Source: an uncultured SAR116 cluster alpha proteobacterium (GTDB taxonomy: Bacteria; Pseudomonadota; Alphaproteobacteria; Puniceispirillales; Marisalimonadaceae). Taken from it: a stretch of 64,000 nt of DNA. Position numbers and translations under genes: made by a program. The stretch is taken from the NCBI GenBank assembly GCA_902558885.1, contig CACEFQ010000001.1:124001-188000 (forward strand), given 5' to 3'. The notes under the pieces were generated by a model. It did no database searches and had not been told where the DNA came from. It worked only from the letters and a program-made list of their open reading frames with translations. This document shows positions 34,209 to 43,219 of the stretch, piece by piece (positions within the stretch are counted from its first letter, which is position 1; each line of letters starts with the position of its first letter).

Positions 34209-34847
34209 ATGATAGACTTGTATACTTGGCACACTCCAAATGGAAGAAAAGTTTCTATAATGCTAGAAGAAACAGGAATGGCTTATAATGTGTTTCCTAT
34301 AAATATAGCGAAGGACGAACAGTTTCAGCCTCACTTTTTAGAGGTTTCTCCGAATAATAGAATTCCAGCAATTGTAGATAAAGAAAATAATAACTATTCG
34401 CTTTTTGAATCAGGTGCAATTCTTATGTATTTAGCTGAAAAAAGTGGAAAATTAATTAATAAATCTAATTCTGATGAATATTATAGAACCATTGAATGGT
34501 TAATGTGGCAAATGGGTGGAGTAGGGCCGATGTTTGGTCAAGTGCATCACTTTGTTAAGTATAACAAAGGAAAATCTGCTTATGCTGAAGAGAGGTATTC
34601 TAAAGAGGCAAGAAGATTATATGGTGTTATGGATAAACGTCTTGGTCAGCATCAATATATATCTGGAAAAGAATATAGTATTGCAGATATATCAATTTGG
34701 CCATGGACTGCTAGATTTGATTGGCAAGAAATAGATTTAAATGAATTTCCAAATGTCACTAGGTGGTACAAAGAAATGGCAGATAGGCCAGCTGTCCAAA
34801 AAGGTTGGCTTGTTCCGCAAAATGATCAATTAATTCCATCACCATGA
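34209..34847 (+). CDS. Glutathione S-transferase, YfcG/Ure2p-like
   Basis: The 212-residue GST has the N-terminal LYTWHTPNGRKVSIMLEE motif of the nu-class YfcG/YghU group, where Thr and Asn contact glutathione. The NNRIPAIVDKE (about 50-60) and ESGAILMYLAEKSG (about 67-80) segments complete the thioredoxin half. The helical half includes SIADISIWPW near residue 158. YfcG members act as disulfide reductases. It follows the quinone reductase and precedes a Gfo/Idh/MocA gene by 12 bases. Confidence 0.9.
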   Translation: MIDLYTWHTPNGRKVSIMLEETGMAYNVFPINIAKDEQFQPHFLEVSPNNRIPAIVDKENNNYSLFESGAILMYLAEKSGKLINKSNSDEYYRTIEWLMWQMGGVGPMFGQVHHFVKYNKGKSAYAEERYSKEARRLYGVMDKRLGQHQYISGKEYSIADISIWPWTARFDWQEIDLNEFPNVTRWYKEMADRPAVQKGWLVPQNDQLIPSP

Positions 34848-34859
34848 TTTAGTAATAAT

Positions 34860-35870
34860 TTGGCTATTAAAATTTCAATCGCTGGTCTTGGTTGGTGGGG
34901 GAAAGTGATGATCGAAAGATTGTCACGTTCCAATAAACTTGAAATCGTAAATTTGATTGATCCATTTCCAGATCAAGAGGCTTTAAAATTAGCAAAAGCT
35001 AATAATCTAGAGATCTATAAAGATTTGGATGACGCTTTGAGTTCCAAAACGTTTGAAGCAATAGTTTTGTGTACTCCTAATTCATTTCATATGGAACAAA
35101 CACTTAAAGCATCAAAATTGGGAATACATGTTTTTTGTGAAAAGCCTCTTTCATTAAAATCATCTGAAGTTAAAGAAATGATAAATGCCTGTAACCAAAA
35201 TGGGTTAGTTCTTGGCGTTGGTCATGAAAGACGATTTGAAAAGGGATGGATGAGGTTAAAAGAAATTATAAATAATAATAAATTAGGTAATGTCATGCAC
35301 GCTGAGGCGCATTTCAGTCATGATAAATTAGCTAACCTACCAGTTGATAATTGGAGAGCTGATCCAGAATTTGCACCTGCTGCTGGAATGACAGGTATGG
35401 GCGTGCATTTAACAGATCTTATGATTTGGTTATTTGGCCCAGTAGACAAAGTTTTTGCTTCTACTGCAAAGAGGGCTCTCAAATTTAAAACAGGTGACGT
35501 AGTTACAGCAAGTTTGCAACACTCTTCTGGCCTTAATACTCAAATCACAGCAATATTAAAGACGCCACACTACCAAAGAGTAACTATTTGGGGAGAAAAT
35601 GGCTGGGTTGAGCTAGTTGACAGTTCTCACCCAGATACACCAGGTCCGTCTTTCATGAAAATGGTTATGAATGATGGCACAATTAAAGAAGAAAATTTTG
35701 AATGGACAGATACCGTATCTGCAAATATTCATAATTTCATAGATAGCATTCAGGGCCAAAGAAAATATCTTTTTACCGATGTTGAAAAGTTTCAAAACAT
35801 ATCTGTATTAGAGGCTATTTATAAATCTAGTTTATCGAAACAAAACGAAATAGTAGAGAGTTTTAATTAA
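34860..35870 (+). CDS. Gfo/Idh/MocA family oxidoreductase
   Basis: The 336-residue NAD(P)-dependent oxidoreductase has an N-terminal Rossmann fold that begins ISIAGLGWWGKVMIERL (5-21). The family motif CEKPLSLKSSEV (about 93-104) carries the catalytic Lys, and GMGVHLTDLMIW (about 178-189) the conserved His. Substrates in this family are usually sugars, inositols or related polyols. The start is a TTG at 34860 in frame with the Rossmann motif, with no better ATG. It overlaps the convergent arsJ by four bases. Confidence 0.87.
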   Translation: MAIKISIAGLGWWGKVMIERLSRSNKLEIVNLIDPFPDQEALKLAKANNLEIYKDLDDALSSKTFEAIVLCTPNSFHMEQTLKASKLGIHVFCEKPLSLKSSEVKEMINACNQNGLVLGVGHERRFEKGWMRLKEIINNNKLGNVMHAEAHFSHDKLANLPVDNWRADPEFAPAAGMTGMGVHLTDLMIWLFGPVDKVFASTAKRALKFKTGDVVTASLQHSSGLNTQITAILKTPHYQRVTIWGENGWVELVDSSHPDTPGPSFMKMVMNDGTIKEENFEWTDTVSANIHNFIDSIQGQRKYLFTDVEKFQNISVLEAIYKSSLSKQNEIVESFN

Positions 35871-37105
35871 GTTTCAACGGTTTTTAAATTTAGTTTTTCT
35901 ATAGATAATCTATTTAGTAATAGTAAAATTGAAGTGATAAAAAGGCACATTGTGAAACCACCATATTGGAAGGCAAGTCCAGATAACAGTGTTCCAATTA
36001 ATCTTCCAAAAGCATTGGACATATAATAAAATCCAACATCAAGTGTTACTCTATTTTTATTTGTGTAATTTAAAATTAAAAAAGAATGAATAGATGAATT
36101 TATAGCAAACACAAATCCAAACATAAAAAGTAAAAATGTAACATTGTAAATACTATATTCTTCAAAATAATAGTTGAAGCTTATCAAGAGCAGAGGAATT
36201 GCTGTTAGACACCAAGCCCAGAACTTAGTTTGTTTGCTGAAAGATTTATCTTTTGATAATATTTTAGGAGTAATTGCTTGAACAAGTCCGTAAAATATAG
36301 TCCAGGCTGCCATAAACGTTCCAATAACAAAAAAGGCTTTTTTATTCCCGTCTAATGAACCATCTGATAAAGCTGAGTATAAAAATATAGGTAAACCTAC
36401 AACAAACCATGTGTCTCTAGATCCAAAAAGAAAAACTCTTCCTAGGCTAAGGTAATTAATATCCTTGTTTTTAGAAAAAACTTCTGAAAATTTTGACTTC
36501 TTATTAACTTCAGAAATATTAGTTTTTAAATTAATTAATAATAGTATGAACATTAAAGCAAGAATTAAGACCATTATTATAAGTGAGGTTTCAAAGCTAG
36601 TAAAAGAGAGAAGAAGAGCTCCTGTTAGGAAGCCAAATCCTTTAACAGCATTCTTAGATCCAGTCAGAAGAGAAACCCATTTAAATAATTTTGAGTTTTT
36701 ATTAGGGGAGAGTAGCTTAACTGAGCTTTTAGCGCTCATCTTTGTTAAATCTTTAGCAATACCAGACAAACCCTGTGTAAACATTACAAAAAGAACTGAG
36801 AAAGTAATGCTCCATGTTTGATCTAGTTGAGTTAAAATCATTAAAGAGAATATTTGAAGGATTATTCCAGCAAATAATGTGGTATTGAGACCAAATTTTT
36901 TAGCTATCCATCCAGCGCCAAGGTTGGTAACCATGCCTAAAAATTCATATAATAAAAATAAATATGCTAATTGAAGGGGCGTGTAACCTAGAACATGAAA
37001 ATGAAGTAAAACTAACATCCTCAATGCGCCGTCAGTTAACATAAAAAACCAATAAGCAAGAGTGATTAGAGTAAAAGAAATTTCATTATTATTAAGTTTG
37101 ATCAT
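35867..37105 (-). CDS. arsJ: Organoarsenical efflux MFS transporter ArsJ
   Basis: The 412-residue major-facilitator protein has about twelve membrane segments. Its N-terminal half matches ArsJ, including FFMLTDGALRMLVLLHFH (about 20-37), PLQLAYLFLLYEFLGM and FTQGLSGIAKDLTKMSAKSS (about 109-128). ArsJ expels 1-arseno-3-phosphoglycerate, which then breaks down outside to arsenate. The substrate is made by the GAPDH encoded four bases upstream, and this pairing is the known two-gene arsenate resistance route. The identification rests on both sequence and neighbour. Confidence 0.9.
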   Translation of the reverse strand: MIKLNNNEISFTLITLAYWFFMLTDGALRMLVLLHFHVLGYTPLQLAYLFLLYEFLGMVTNLGAGWIAKKFGLNTTLFAGIILQIFSLMILTQLDQTWSITFSVLFVMFTQGLSGIAKDLTKMSAKSSVKLLSPNKNSKLFKWVSLLTGSKNAVKGFGFLTGALLLSFTSFETSLIIMVLILALMFILLLINLKTNISEVNKKSKFSEVFSKNKDINYLSLGRVFLFGSRDTWFVVGLPIFLYSALSDGSLDGNKKAFFVIGTFMAAWTIFYGLVQAITPKILSKDKSFSKQTKFWAWCLTAIPLLLISFNYYFEEYSIYNVTFLLFMFGFVFAINSSIHSFLILNYTNKNRVTLDVGFYYMSNAFGRLIGTLLSGLAFQYGGFTMCLFITSILLLLNRLSIEKLNLKTVET

Positions 37106-37109
37106 TATT

Positions 37110-38108
37110 TTAAGTAGCTTTGACCACCATATTTACTATATCAACTAATCTATTGGCATATCCCCATTCATTATCATACCAAGCATAGATCTTAACCTGT
37201 GTATCATTTACAACCATTGTAGATAAGCTATCAATAATTGAACTTCTAGGGTCATTTATAAAGTCAGTTGAGACTAATGGGCGTTCTTCGTATCCTAAAA
37301 TGTTCTTTAATTCGTTTTCACTTGCTGATCTAAGCAGGTTGTTGATTTGATCCTTATTAGTTGATGATTTCATTTCAAAAACACAATCAGTTAAAGAACT
37401 ATTTAAAACAGGGACTCTGACGGCATGTCCATTTAATCTTCCTTTTAATTCTGGATAAATTAATGAAATAGCTTTAGCTGAACCTGTGGTGGTAGGTATT
37501 AAGTTATTAATTGCAGACCTGCCTCTTCTAAGGTCATTATGAGGAATATCAACTAGAGTTTGGCTATTAGTCAAATTATGAATAGTTGTTATAGAACCGT
37601 GGTTTATACCGATATTTTCATGTAAAACTTTAATAATTGGGGCTATGCAGTTAGTCGTACAACTTGCCCCTGTTACAATATTATGTTCTTTTGGTTTATA
37701 AATATTGTGATTAACTCCATAAGCAATATTTACAATATTATCCTCATTTATTGGTGCTGAAACAATTACCTTTTTTACCCCTTTGTCAAAATATTTTTGA
37801 AGTTTTGCAGTACTTTTGTGTACACCTGTGCAGTCAATCATAATGTCTACATCATCTAAGCTGAGGTCATTAATATTTTCAACAAAAGTTGTCTTTATAG
37901 ACTTGCCATCAATCTTTATTTCATCTTTACCATCTTCAATATTTGCTTGCCATTTTCCATGAATACTATCAAATTCAATGCTATGTATTAATGAGTCAGT
38001 GTTACCGTTTATTTCATTTAAGTAAGTTAAGTTATATTGATTTTGAACTAATAACTTTACTACTAGCTTTCCAATTCTCCCGATACCGTTTACAGCAAGA
38101 GTTTCCAT
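37110..38108 (-). CDS. ArsJ-associated glyceraldehyde-3-phosphate dehydrogenase
   Basis: The 332-residue GAPDH has Rossmann motif NGIGRIGKL (7-15), active-site Cys 150 in GASCTTNC, base His 177 in TTIHNLT, and C-terminal WYDNEWGYANRLVD. It uses arsenate in place of phosphate to make 1-arseno-3-phosphoglycerate, the ArsJ substrate. The neighbouring arsJ, four bases downstream, argues for this role over a central glycolytic one. It is divergent from phoR, with a 116-base region holding a dyad. Confidence 0.9.
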   Translation of the reverse strand: METLAVNGIGRIGKLVVKLLVQNQYNLTYLNEINGNTDSLIHSIEFDSIHGKWQANIEDGKDEIKIDGKSIKTTFVENINDLSLDDVDIMIDCTGVHKSTAKLQKYFDKGVKKVIVSAPINEDNIVNIAYGVNHNIYKPKEHNIVTGASCTTNCIAPIIKVLHENIGINHGSITTIHNLTNSQTLVDIPHNDLRRGRSAINNLIPTTTGSAKAISLIYPELKGRLNGHAVRVPVLNSSLTDCVFEMKSSTNKDQINNLLRSASENELKNILGYEERPLVSTDFINDPRSSIIDSLSTMVVNDTQVKIYAWYDNEWGYANRLVDIVNMVVKAT

Positions 38109-38173
38109 TTTTCGACCTTCAAGAAAAAATATTAAATATTAATAAATTTAATAAAAACTTAATATAAATAACC

Positions 38174-38192
38174 TAATATAAAACTTATATTA
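38174..38192. promoter_or_regulatory. Dyad in the gapdh-arsJ / phoR divergent region
   Basis: TAATATAA (38174-38181) and TTATATTA (38185-38192) form a perfect eight-base inverted repeat with a three-base spacer. A further direct copy, TAATATAAA, lies at 38160-38168. On the minus strand, TTGTAAT (38195-38189) matches a Pho half-site followed by a poor second half. Either a dedicated repressor or PhoB could bind here. In such AT-rich DNA a chance dyad cannot be ruled out. Confidence 0.4.
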
Positions 38193-38224
38193 CAAATTTA
38201 TTAATTTTTGCTTATTATTTAATT

Positions 38225-39268
38225 ATGAAAAAAAAATCTATTCCAGATAATATAAGTAATGTAAGTCAACTTCTTGAAGATGGTCTTCTCTTTTGTGATG
38301 ATTTGGGTTGTATATTATTTTCTAATAATCTTGCAAAACAATATTTAGGTGAAAACTTAATTGGTAAGTTTATTCATCATTTAGTTGGTATTGAAGAGCT
38401 CAAAAATTTAAATACAAGCTATGAAAACGGTGTTTTTGACGATCAGTTTAATTATCAGATAGATGATGCTTTAAAGCGATCATTGTTGATAAAAGTTAAA
38501 AAAATTGAAAATAATCTATTTGGTGTTTTACTTTTAGATATGACACTTCAAAGAAATCTTGAAAAAGTTAGAAGAGACTTTGTGGCAAATGTTAGTCACG
38601 AGTTAAGGTCGCCGCTTACGAGCTTGGTCGGTTTTATTGAAACCCTACTAAATGGAAACGTAGAAGATGAAAGCACCAAAAGAAAATTTTTAAATATTAT
38701 GGATGAAGAAGCTAAAAGAATGAATAGATTAATTGATGATATTTTGTCATTATCTAAAGTGGAAACAGAAGAGCATATCACACCAAATACAAACATATCT
38801 CTAATAAATCCTATTCAATATGTAATTTCATCAATTAAAGAGAGAGGTTTAAGTAAACAAAATAATCTAATATTAGAAGACTTGAGGCAAAACACTAACG
38901 ATCCATGTTTTATAATTGGTAATATAGATGAGATTAATCAGGTTTTTGTGAATTTATTAGAAAATGCTATTAAGTATGGTTATGAAAAATCTGATATTCT
39001 TGTTCGCATTGAACAATTTAGGAAAGATGAGGTTATTGTAAGTGTAATAAACCAAGGTGACGGAATTCCAGAAAAATATTTAGATAGATTAACTGAAAGA
39101 TTTTTTAGAATCGATAAAGCTAGATCAAGAGAACTTGGCGGCACTGGACTTGGTCTTGCTATTGTAAAACATATTTTAATTAAGCATAGAGCAACTTTAG
39201 AAATAAAAAGTACACCTAAAGAATCAACTCATTTTGCTATGACTTTTCCGCTTGCTAACACAGATTAA
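38225..39268 (+). CDS. phoR: Phosphate regulon sensor histidine kinase PhoR, without membrane segments
   Basis: The 347-residue histidine kinase has a PAS-like domain at about residues 12-105. The dimerisation helix has phospho-acceptor H125 in NVSHELRSP, followed by N-box NLLENAIKYG (about 243-252), INQGDGIP, FFRIDK and GGTGLGLAIVKH. Most PhoR proteins have one or two N-terminal membrane segments, but none is visible here, so this one is probably cytoplasmic and may sense through PhoU and the Pst complex. It leads the pst-pho gene set, although two Pho boxes separate it from pstS. Confidence 0.88.
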   Translation: MKKKSIPDNISNVSQLLEDGLLFCDDLGCILFSNNLAKQYLGENLIGKFIHHLVGIEELKNLNTSYENGVFDDQFNYQIDDALKRSLLIKVKKIENNLFGVLLLDMTLQRNLEKVRRDFVANVSHELRSPLTSLVGFIETLLNGNVEDESTKRKFLNIMDEEAKRMNRLIDDILSLSKVETEEHITPNTNISLINPIQYVISSIKERGLSKQNNLILEDLRQNTNDPCFIIGNIDEINQVFVNLLENAIKYGYEKSDILVRIEQFRKDEVIVSVINQGDGIPEKYLDRLTERFFRIDKARSRELGGTGLGLAIVKHILIKHRATLEIKSTPKESTHFAMTFPLANTD

Positions 39269-39277
39269 TTTAAACAA

Positions 39278-39295
39278 TTGTAACAATTCTGTAAT
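39278..39295 (+). promoter_or_regulatory. Pho box 1 upstream of pstS
   Basis: TTGTAAC (39278-39284), four bases, then CTGTAAT (39289-39295) gives the 11-base repeat period of PhoB sites (consensus CTGTCAT-N4-CTGTCAT). It starts nine bases after the phoR stop codon. Confidence 0.75.
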
Positions 39296-39337
39296 ATATC
39301 TTATTTTTTTATTATTTTAAGCTAAATATAACTTATT

Positions 39338-39355
39338 TTGTAATAAAACTGTAAT
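39338..39355 (+). promoter_or_regulatory. Pho box 2 upstream of pstS
   Basis: TTGTAAT (39338-39344), AAAA, then CTGTAAT (39349-39355) is the better of the two PhoB sites. It lies exactly 60 bases after the first. It ends about 78 bases before the pstS ATG, and an AT-rich -10-like stretch follows it (about 39363-39369), as expected when PhoB replaces the -35 contact. Confidence 0.8.
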
Positions 39356-39433
39356 ATAAGTGAAATATTTCAATAATGTTTTTAATAGATAAGTAGCAAC
39401 GTCTAATTAACTAACTTTAATACGGAGTAATAA

Positions 39434-40471
39434 ATGAAAAAGACAATTATTATGGCTGGTATTATTTCTGGTTTAGTAGTGACTAGCGTTGCTCAGGCTA
39501 GAGATACATTAAGTCTCGCTGGATCTTCTACAGTTTTACCATTTGCTAGAATCATCGCAGAACAACTTGGTAAAAATCCTAACTTCAAAACCCCAGTGGT
39601 GGAATCAGGTGGATCTTCCGTTGGCAAAAAAGGTGTTTGTGATGGTGTTGGTACAAAATTTATTGATATTGGGAACGCATCTTCAAGAATGAAAACTAAA
39701 GAATTAGCATATTGTGAAAAAAATGGTGTTAAACTAACTGAAATAAAAGTTGGTTATGACGGAATTGTTGTTGCTAACTCAAAGAAAGGTATTCCATTAA
39801 ACATATCTAAAGCTGATTTAGGTAAAGCTCTAACTGCTGAAATACCTGTTAATGGTAAATGGGTTAAAAATCCTTATAAAAAATGGAGTGATATTAATCC
39901 TGCTCTTCCAGATATTGCTATAAGAGTTTATGGCCCGCCAACGACTTCTGGTACAAGAGCTTCATATGCTGAAATGGTAAACCAAAAAGGTTATTGTGCT
40001 AAGGATAAAGAAGCCAAAGCGGCATCTGTGGCAAGAGGAGATAAAAAAGGTAAAAAATGTCGTGCTATGAGAACAGATGGAGTGTTTATAGAGGCTGGAG
40101 AGCAAGATAATCTTATTGTTCAAAAATTAAATGAAGATACTTCAGCTTATGGTATTTTTGGATTTTCATATTTAGATCAAAACTCTGATACATTACAAGG
40201 TGCAGTTATTAGTAAAACAGCTCCTACATTTGAAAATATTGCTGGGAATAATTATTCTGTTTCAAGAGCATTATATTACTATGTAAAGCATCAACATATT
40301 GGTGTTGTACCAGGTATGAAAGAGTATATGGCTGAATGGACAAAGCATTGGGGCGATGAAGGAGCATTATCTGACGCAGGTATGATACCAATGCCTAAGT
40401 CAGAAAGAGCTAAATATAAAGCTGCCATGACAAACTTACCAGTTTTGACTGCTGCAGATTTAAAAAAGTAA
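39434..40471 (+). CDS. pstS: Phosphate ABC transporter substrate-binding protein
   Basis: The 345-residue periplasmic phosphate-binding protein has a signal peptide (1-22) ending VAQA. Phosphate loop regions are visible as AGSSTVLPFA (about 29-38), ESGGSSVGKKG (about 56-66) and YGPPTTSGTRASYAEM (about 172-187). It delivers phosphate to PstCA. Two Pho boxes precede it, so it should be induced by phosphate starvation. Discrimination between phosphate and arsenate matters here given the arsJ pair next door. Confidence 0.96.
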   Translation: MKKTIIMAGIISGLVVTSVAQARDTLSLAGSSTVLPFARIIAEQLGKNPNFKTPVVESGGSSVGKKGVCDGVGTKFIDIGNASSRMKTKELAYCEKNGVKLTEIKVGYDGIVVANSKKGIPLNISKADLGKALTAEIPVNGKWVKNPYKKWSDINPALPDIAIRVYGPPTTSGTRASYAEMVNQKGYCAKDKEAKAASVARGDKKGKKCRAMRTDGVFIEAGEQDNLIVQKLNEDTSAYGIFGFSYLDQNSDTLQGAVISKTAPTFENIAGNNYSVSRALYYYVKHQHIGVVPGMKEYMAEWTKHWGDEGALSDAGMIPMPKSERAKYKAAMTNLPVLTAADLKK

Positions 40472-40482
40472 TTTAAATAATT

Positions 40483-40510
40483 AAAGGGCTAGCTTTAGAG
40501 CTGGCCCTTT
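40483..40510 (+). terminator. Attenuating hairpin between pstS and pstC
   Basis: The arms AAAGGGCTAGCT (40483-40494) and AGCTGGCCCTTT (40499-40510) make a 12-base stem with one G-T wobble and a TTAG loop. It follows the pstS stop by 11 bases. A partial terminator here would give more binding protein than permease, as is common in pst operons. Confidence 0.8.
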
Positions 40511-40530
40511 GTTAATAAAGGGGATCATAA

Positions 40531-41919
40531 GTGTTTAATTTTTATCTGCTTAGCAGTGTATTACTGATCTCCTTAATTTTCTTTTTCCTTGGTAACAACC
40601 GAGCAAAAAATTTAGTTAAATTAAATCAAAAAAATCTTCATTCGTTGACACATTATTATGGGGTTTATTCTCTTTTAGCCTCTTTATTACCTGCTTTAGG
40701 AATTTTTTTTATATTTACTATTTGCGATGATTTAATTTTTGCAGAACTAATCAAAAAACATATACCAAAGGAAGTAGTTGCGTCTAAAGATTATAACTTT
40801 ACTATTGTGTTAGCTCAGATTAATAATTCTGTAGAGGGTTTGATATTTGGTACACCACCTCAATGGGTTACAAATGCAGCAGAAATTTGGATTTCATGGA
40901 TTCATAAATCTCAAATTATTACTGTAATTATTTGTATATCAACTGCTTTAATTTCAGGTTTTTTGGGTTACAAAAAAATTAGTGGTAATTTTCGTTCACG
41001 AAATGCAGTTGAAAAGATAGTAATGTCAATCTTGGCTGTAAGTTCAGTAATTGCAATATTAACTACTATTGCAATTATTTTTTCTGTTGTTTTTGAATCT
41101 ATTAGATTTTTTGCACTTATACCGTATGATGAATTTTTGTTTGGAACAGTATGGAACCCACAGTTTGAAGGTGCTGAAAGAGCTGGCTCTGGTCAAGAAG
41201 GATTGTCTCAGTATGGGGCTATTCCTTTATTTGCTGGAACTTTTCTCATATCAATAATCGCATTATGTGTTTCAGTGCCTGTTGGGTTATTTAGTGCAAT
41301 TTACTTATCTGAATACGCCACATCAAAGGAGAGAGCTTTTTTTAAACCACTTTTGGAAATTCTGGCAGGCATACCTACAGTTGTTTATGGTTTTTTTGCT
41401 GCTCTAACTGTTGCTCCTTTTTTAAGATCCTCAGGTTCTATATTTGGATTAGACGTAGCTTCTGAGTCAGCTTTAGCAGCGGGATTGGTGATGGGAATAA
41501 TGATAATACCTTTTATTTCCTCTTTATCTGATGATGTAATAAATGCTGTTCCTCAATCGTTACGCGATGCAGGTTATGGTTTAGGTTCAACTAAAAACGA
41601 AACTGTAATAAAAATCGTACTTCCTGCAGCTTTGCCTGGTGTTGTGGCTAGTATTATCTTAGCTGTTTCTAGAGCTGTTGGGGAAACAATGATAGTTGTA
41701 ATGGCTGCAGGTTTGGCTGCAAATCTTACTGCTAATCCTTTAGATGCTGTAACAACTGTTACATCTCAAATTGTTACCATATTAGTTGGTGACCAAGAAT
41801 TTGAGTCTGCAAAAACATTGTCTGCGTTTGCGTTAGCTTTAACTCTTATAATAATTACACTTGGAATGAATTTTTACGCTTTGCATGTTGTAAAAAAATA
41901 CAGAGAACAATATGAATAA
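40531..41919 (+). CDS. pstC: Phosphate ABC transporter permease PstC
   Basis: The 462-residue permease is longer than enterobacterial PstC because of an extra N-terminal region of about 170 residues with two or three membrane segments and a periplasmic loop, a form common in alphaproteobacteria. The core begins near residue 175. ATPase-contact loop SLRDAGYGLGSTKNETVIKI (about 345-364) and AVGETMIVVMAAG are typical. The start is GTG 40531, with AAGGGGAT ahead. It overlaps pstA by eight bases. Confidence 0.93.
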   Translation: MFNFYLLSSVLLISLIFFFLGNNRAKNLVKLNQKNLHSLTHYYGVYSLLASLLPALGIFFIFTICDDLIFAELIKKHIPKEVVASKDYNFTIVLAQINNSVEGLIFGTPPQWVTNAAEIWISWIHKSQIITVIICISTALISGFLGYKKISGNFRSRNAVEKIVMSILAVSSVIAILTTIAIIFSVVFESIRFFALIPYDEFLFGTVWNPQFEGAERAGSGQEGLSQYGAIPLFAGTFLISIIALCVSVPVGLFSAIYLSEYATSKERAFFKPLLEILAGIPTVVYGFFAALTVAPFLRSSGSIFGLDVASESALAAGLVMGIMIIPFISSLSDDVINAVPQSLRDAGYGLGSTKNETVIKIVLPAALPGVVASIILAVSRAVGETMIVVMAAGLAANLTANPLDAVTTVTSQIVTILVGDQEFESAKTLSAFALALTLIIITLGMNFYALHVVKKYREQYE

Positions 41920-43207
41920 TAAAATTATCACACCATTAGAAGCGTCAGATAAAGTAAAAAAGTCTATTGCAAAAAGACGAGCTAAAGATAATAGACTAAA
42001 ATTATATGGTAGGGTTGCAATAAGCTTGGCAGTTTGCTTTTTGCTTATTTTATTTTATTCAATTTTTTCAAAAGGATATTCTGGATTTTTTCAGTATTAC
42101 GTTACTCTTGACATAAATTTTGATAGAGAAAGAATTGATCCAAAAGGGGATCTCTCAGACAACTCTTTATTTGATGGAGAGGCAAGTAAGATAGTAAATG
42201 AATCTCTTTTTTCTATTATTCAACCCCAAGGAAGAAAGGCCAAAAAACAAGCAAAAAAAATAGTTTCATCTGGTAAAGATGTCAGAATTGCTAAGATGGT
42301 TAAAAATGATCCTTCTTTGTTTGGAACAACAACTAAAGTTAAGTTTGCGTTAGATGATGATATAGACAGTTTTTTAAGAGGTTACATTAAAAGAGAAACT
42401 CCAGAATCAGAAAGAAGAATAAGTAACAAAGTTATAGAATATATAGATAAATTAAATGAAGAAGGTAGAATTTCTTATGAGTTTAGTGATTATATTTTAA
42501 GTGGTAGCGCATCAGGAAACCCTGAAATGGCGGGTATAAAAGGAGCATTTATTGGCTCCATGTTAACATTATCTGTATGTTTGTTGATTGCGTTTCCTTT
42601 GGGTGTCGCAACGGCTATTTACTTGGAAGAGGTGGCTAAAAAAAATAAAATTACTGAATTTATAGAAGTTAATATTAATAATTTAGCCGCTGTTCCTTCA
42701 GTTGTTTTTGGTATTATGGGATTAGCAATATTTATAAGTATTTTTGGGATGCCAAGATCTATACCACTAGTTGGAGGTATGGTTTTAGCTCTTATGACAT
42801 TACCAACAATAATAATCTCCTCCAGGGCGGCAATTAGAGCAGTTCCTCCGTCTGTAAGAGATGCGGCCTATGGAGTAGGAGCTTCTAAACTTCAAGTGAT
42901 TTTTCATCATGTAATTCCTCTTGCTATGCCTGGCATGTTAACTGGGACTATAATTGGAATGGCGCAGGCTTTAGGTGAAACTGCTCCTCTTTTAATGATA
43001 GGAATGGTTGCATTTATAGTTGATGTACCCAATAGTATACTAGACCCTGGTACTGTTTTACCGGTTCAAATATTTATGTGGGCTGATTTTGCTGAAAGAA
43101 TGTTTATTCAAAAAACAAGTGCAGCTATTATTGTTTTATTAGGTTTTTTGATTAGCATGAATGCATTAGCTGTATACTTAAGAAAAAGACTTGAAAGACG
43201 TTGGTAA
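41912..43207 (+). CDS. pstA: Phosphate ABC transporter permease PstA
   Basis: The 431-residue permease has a first membrane segment (about 32-52), a long periplasmic insert of about 150 residues, then the core transport domain. The ATPase-contact loop SVRDAAYGVGASKLQVIFHH (about 313-332) and GETAPLLMIG are typical of PstA. The extended length again matches alphaproteobacterial PstA. It overlaps pstC by eight bases and is followed by pstB after 12 bases. Confidence 0.93.
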   Translation: MNNKIITPLEASDKVKKSIAKRRAKDNRLKLYGRVAISLAVCFLLILFYSIFSKGYSGFFQYYVTLDINFDRERIDPKGDLSDNSLFDGEASKIVNESLFSIIQPQGRKAKKQAKKIVSSGKDVRIAKMVKNDPSLFGTTTKVKFALDDDIDSFLRGYIKRETPESERRISNKVIEYIDKLNEEGRISYEFSDYILSGSASGNPEMAGIKGAFIGSMLTLSVCLLIAFPLGVATAIYLEEVAKKNKITEFIEVNINNLAAVPSVVFGIMGLAIFISIFGMPRSIPLVGGMVLALMTLPTIIISSRAAIRAVPPSVRDAAYGVGASKLQVIFHHVIPLAMPGMLTGTIIGMAQALGETAPLLMIGMVAFIVDVPNSILDPGTVLPVQIFMWADFAERMFIQKTSAAIIVLLGFLISMNALAVYLRKRLERRW

Positions 43208-43219
43208 TGGACATCCTTG

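Noticed and set aside
36465-36821. A 118-residue open frame antisense to arsJ.
   Set aside because: It is fully contained in arsJ, whose reading is supported by family motifs and by the adjacent GAPDH gene.
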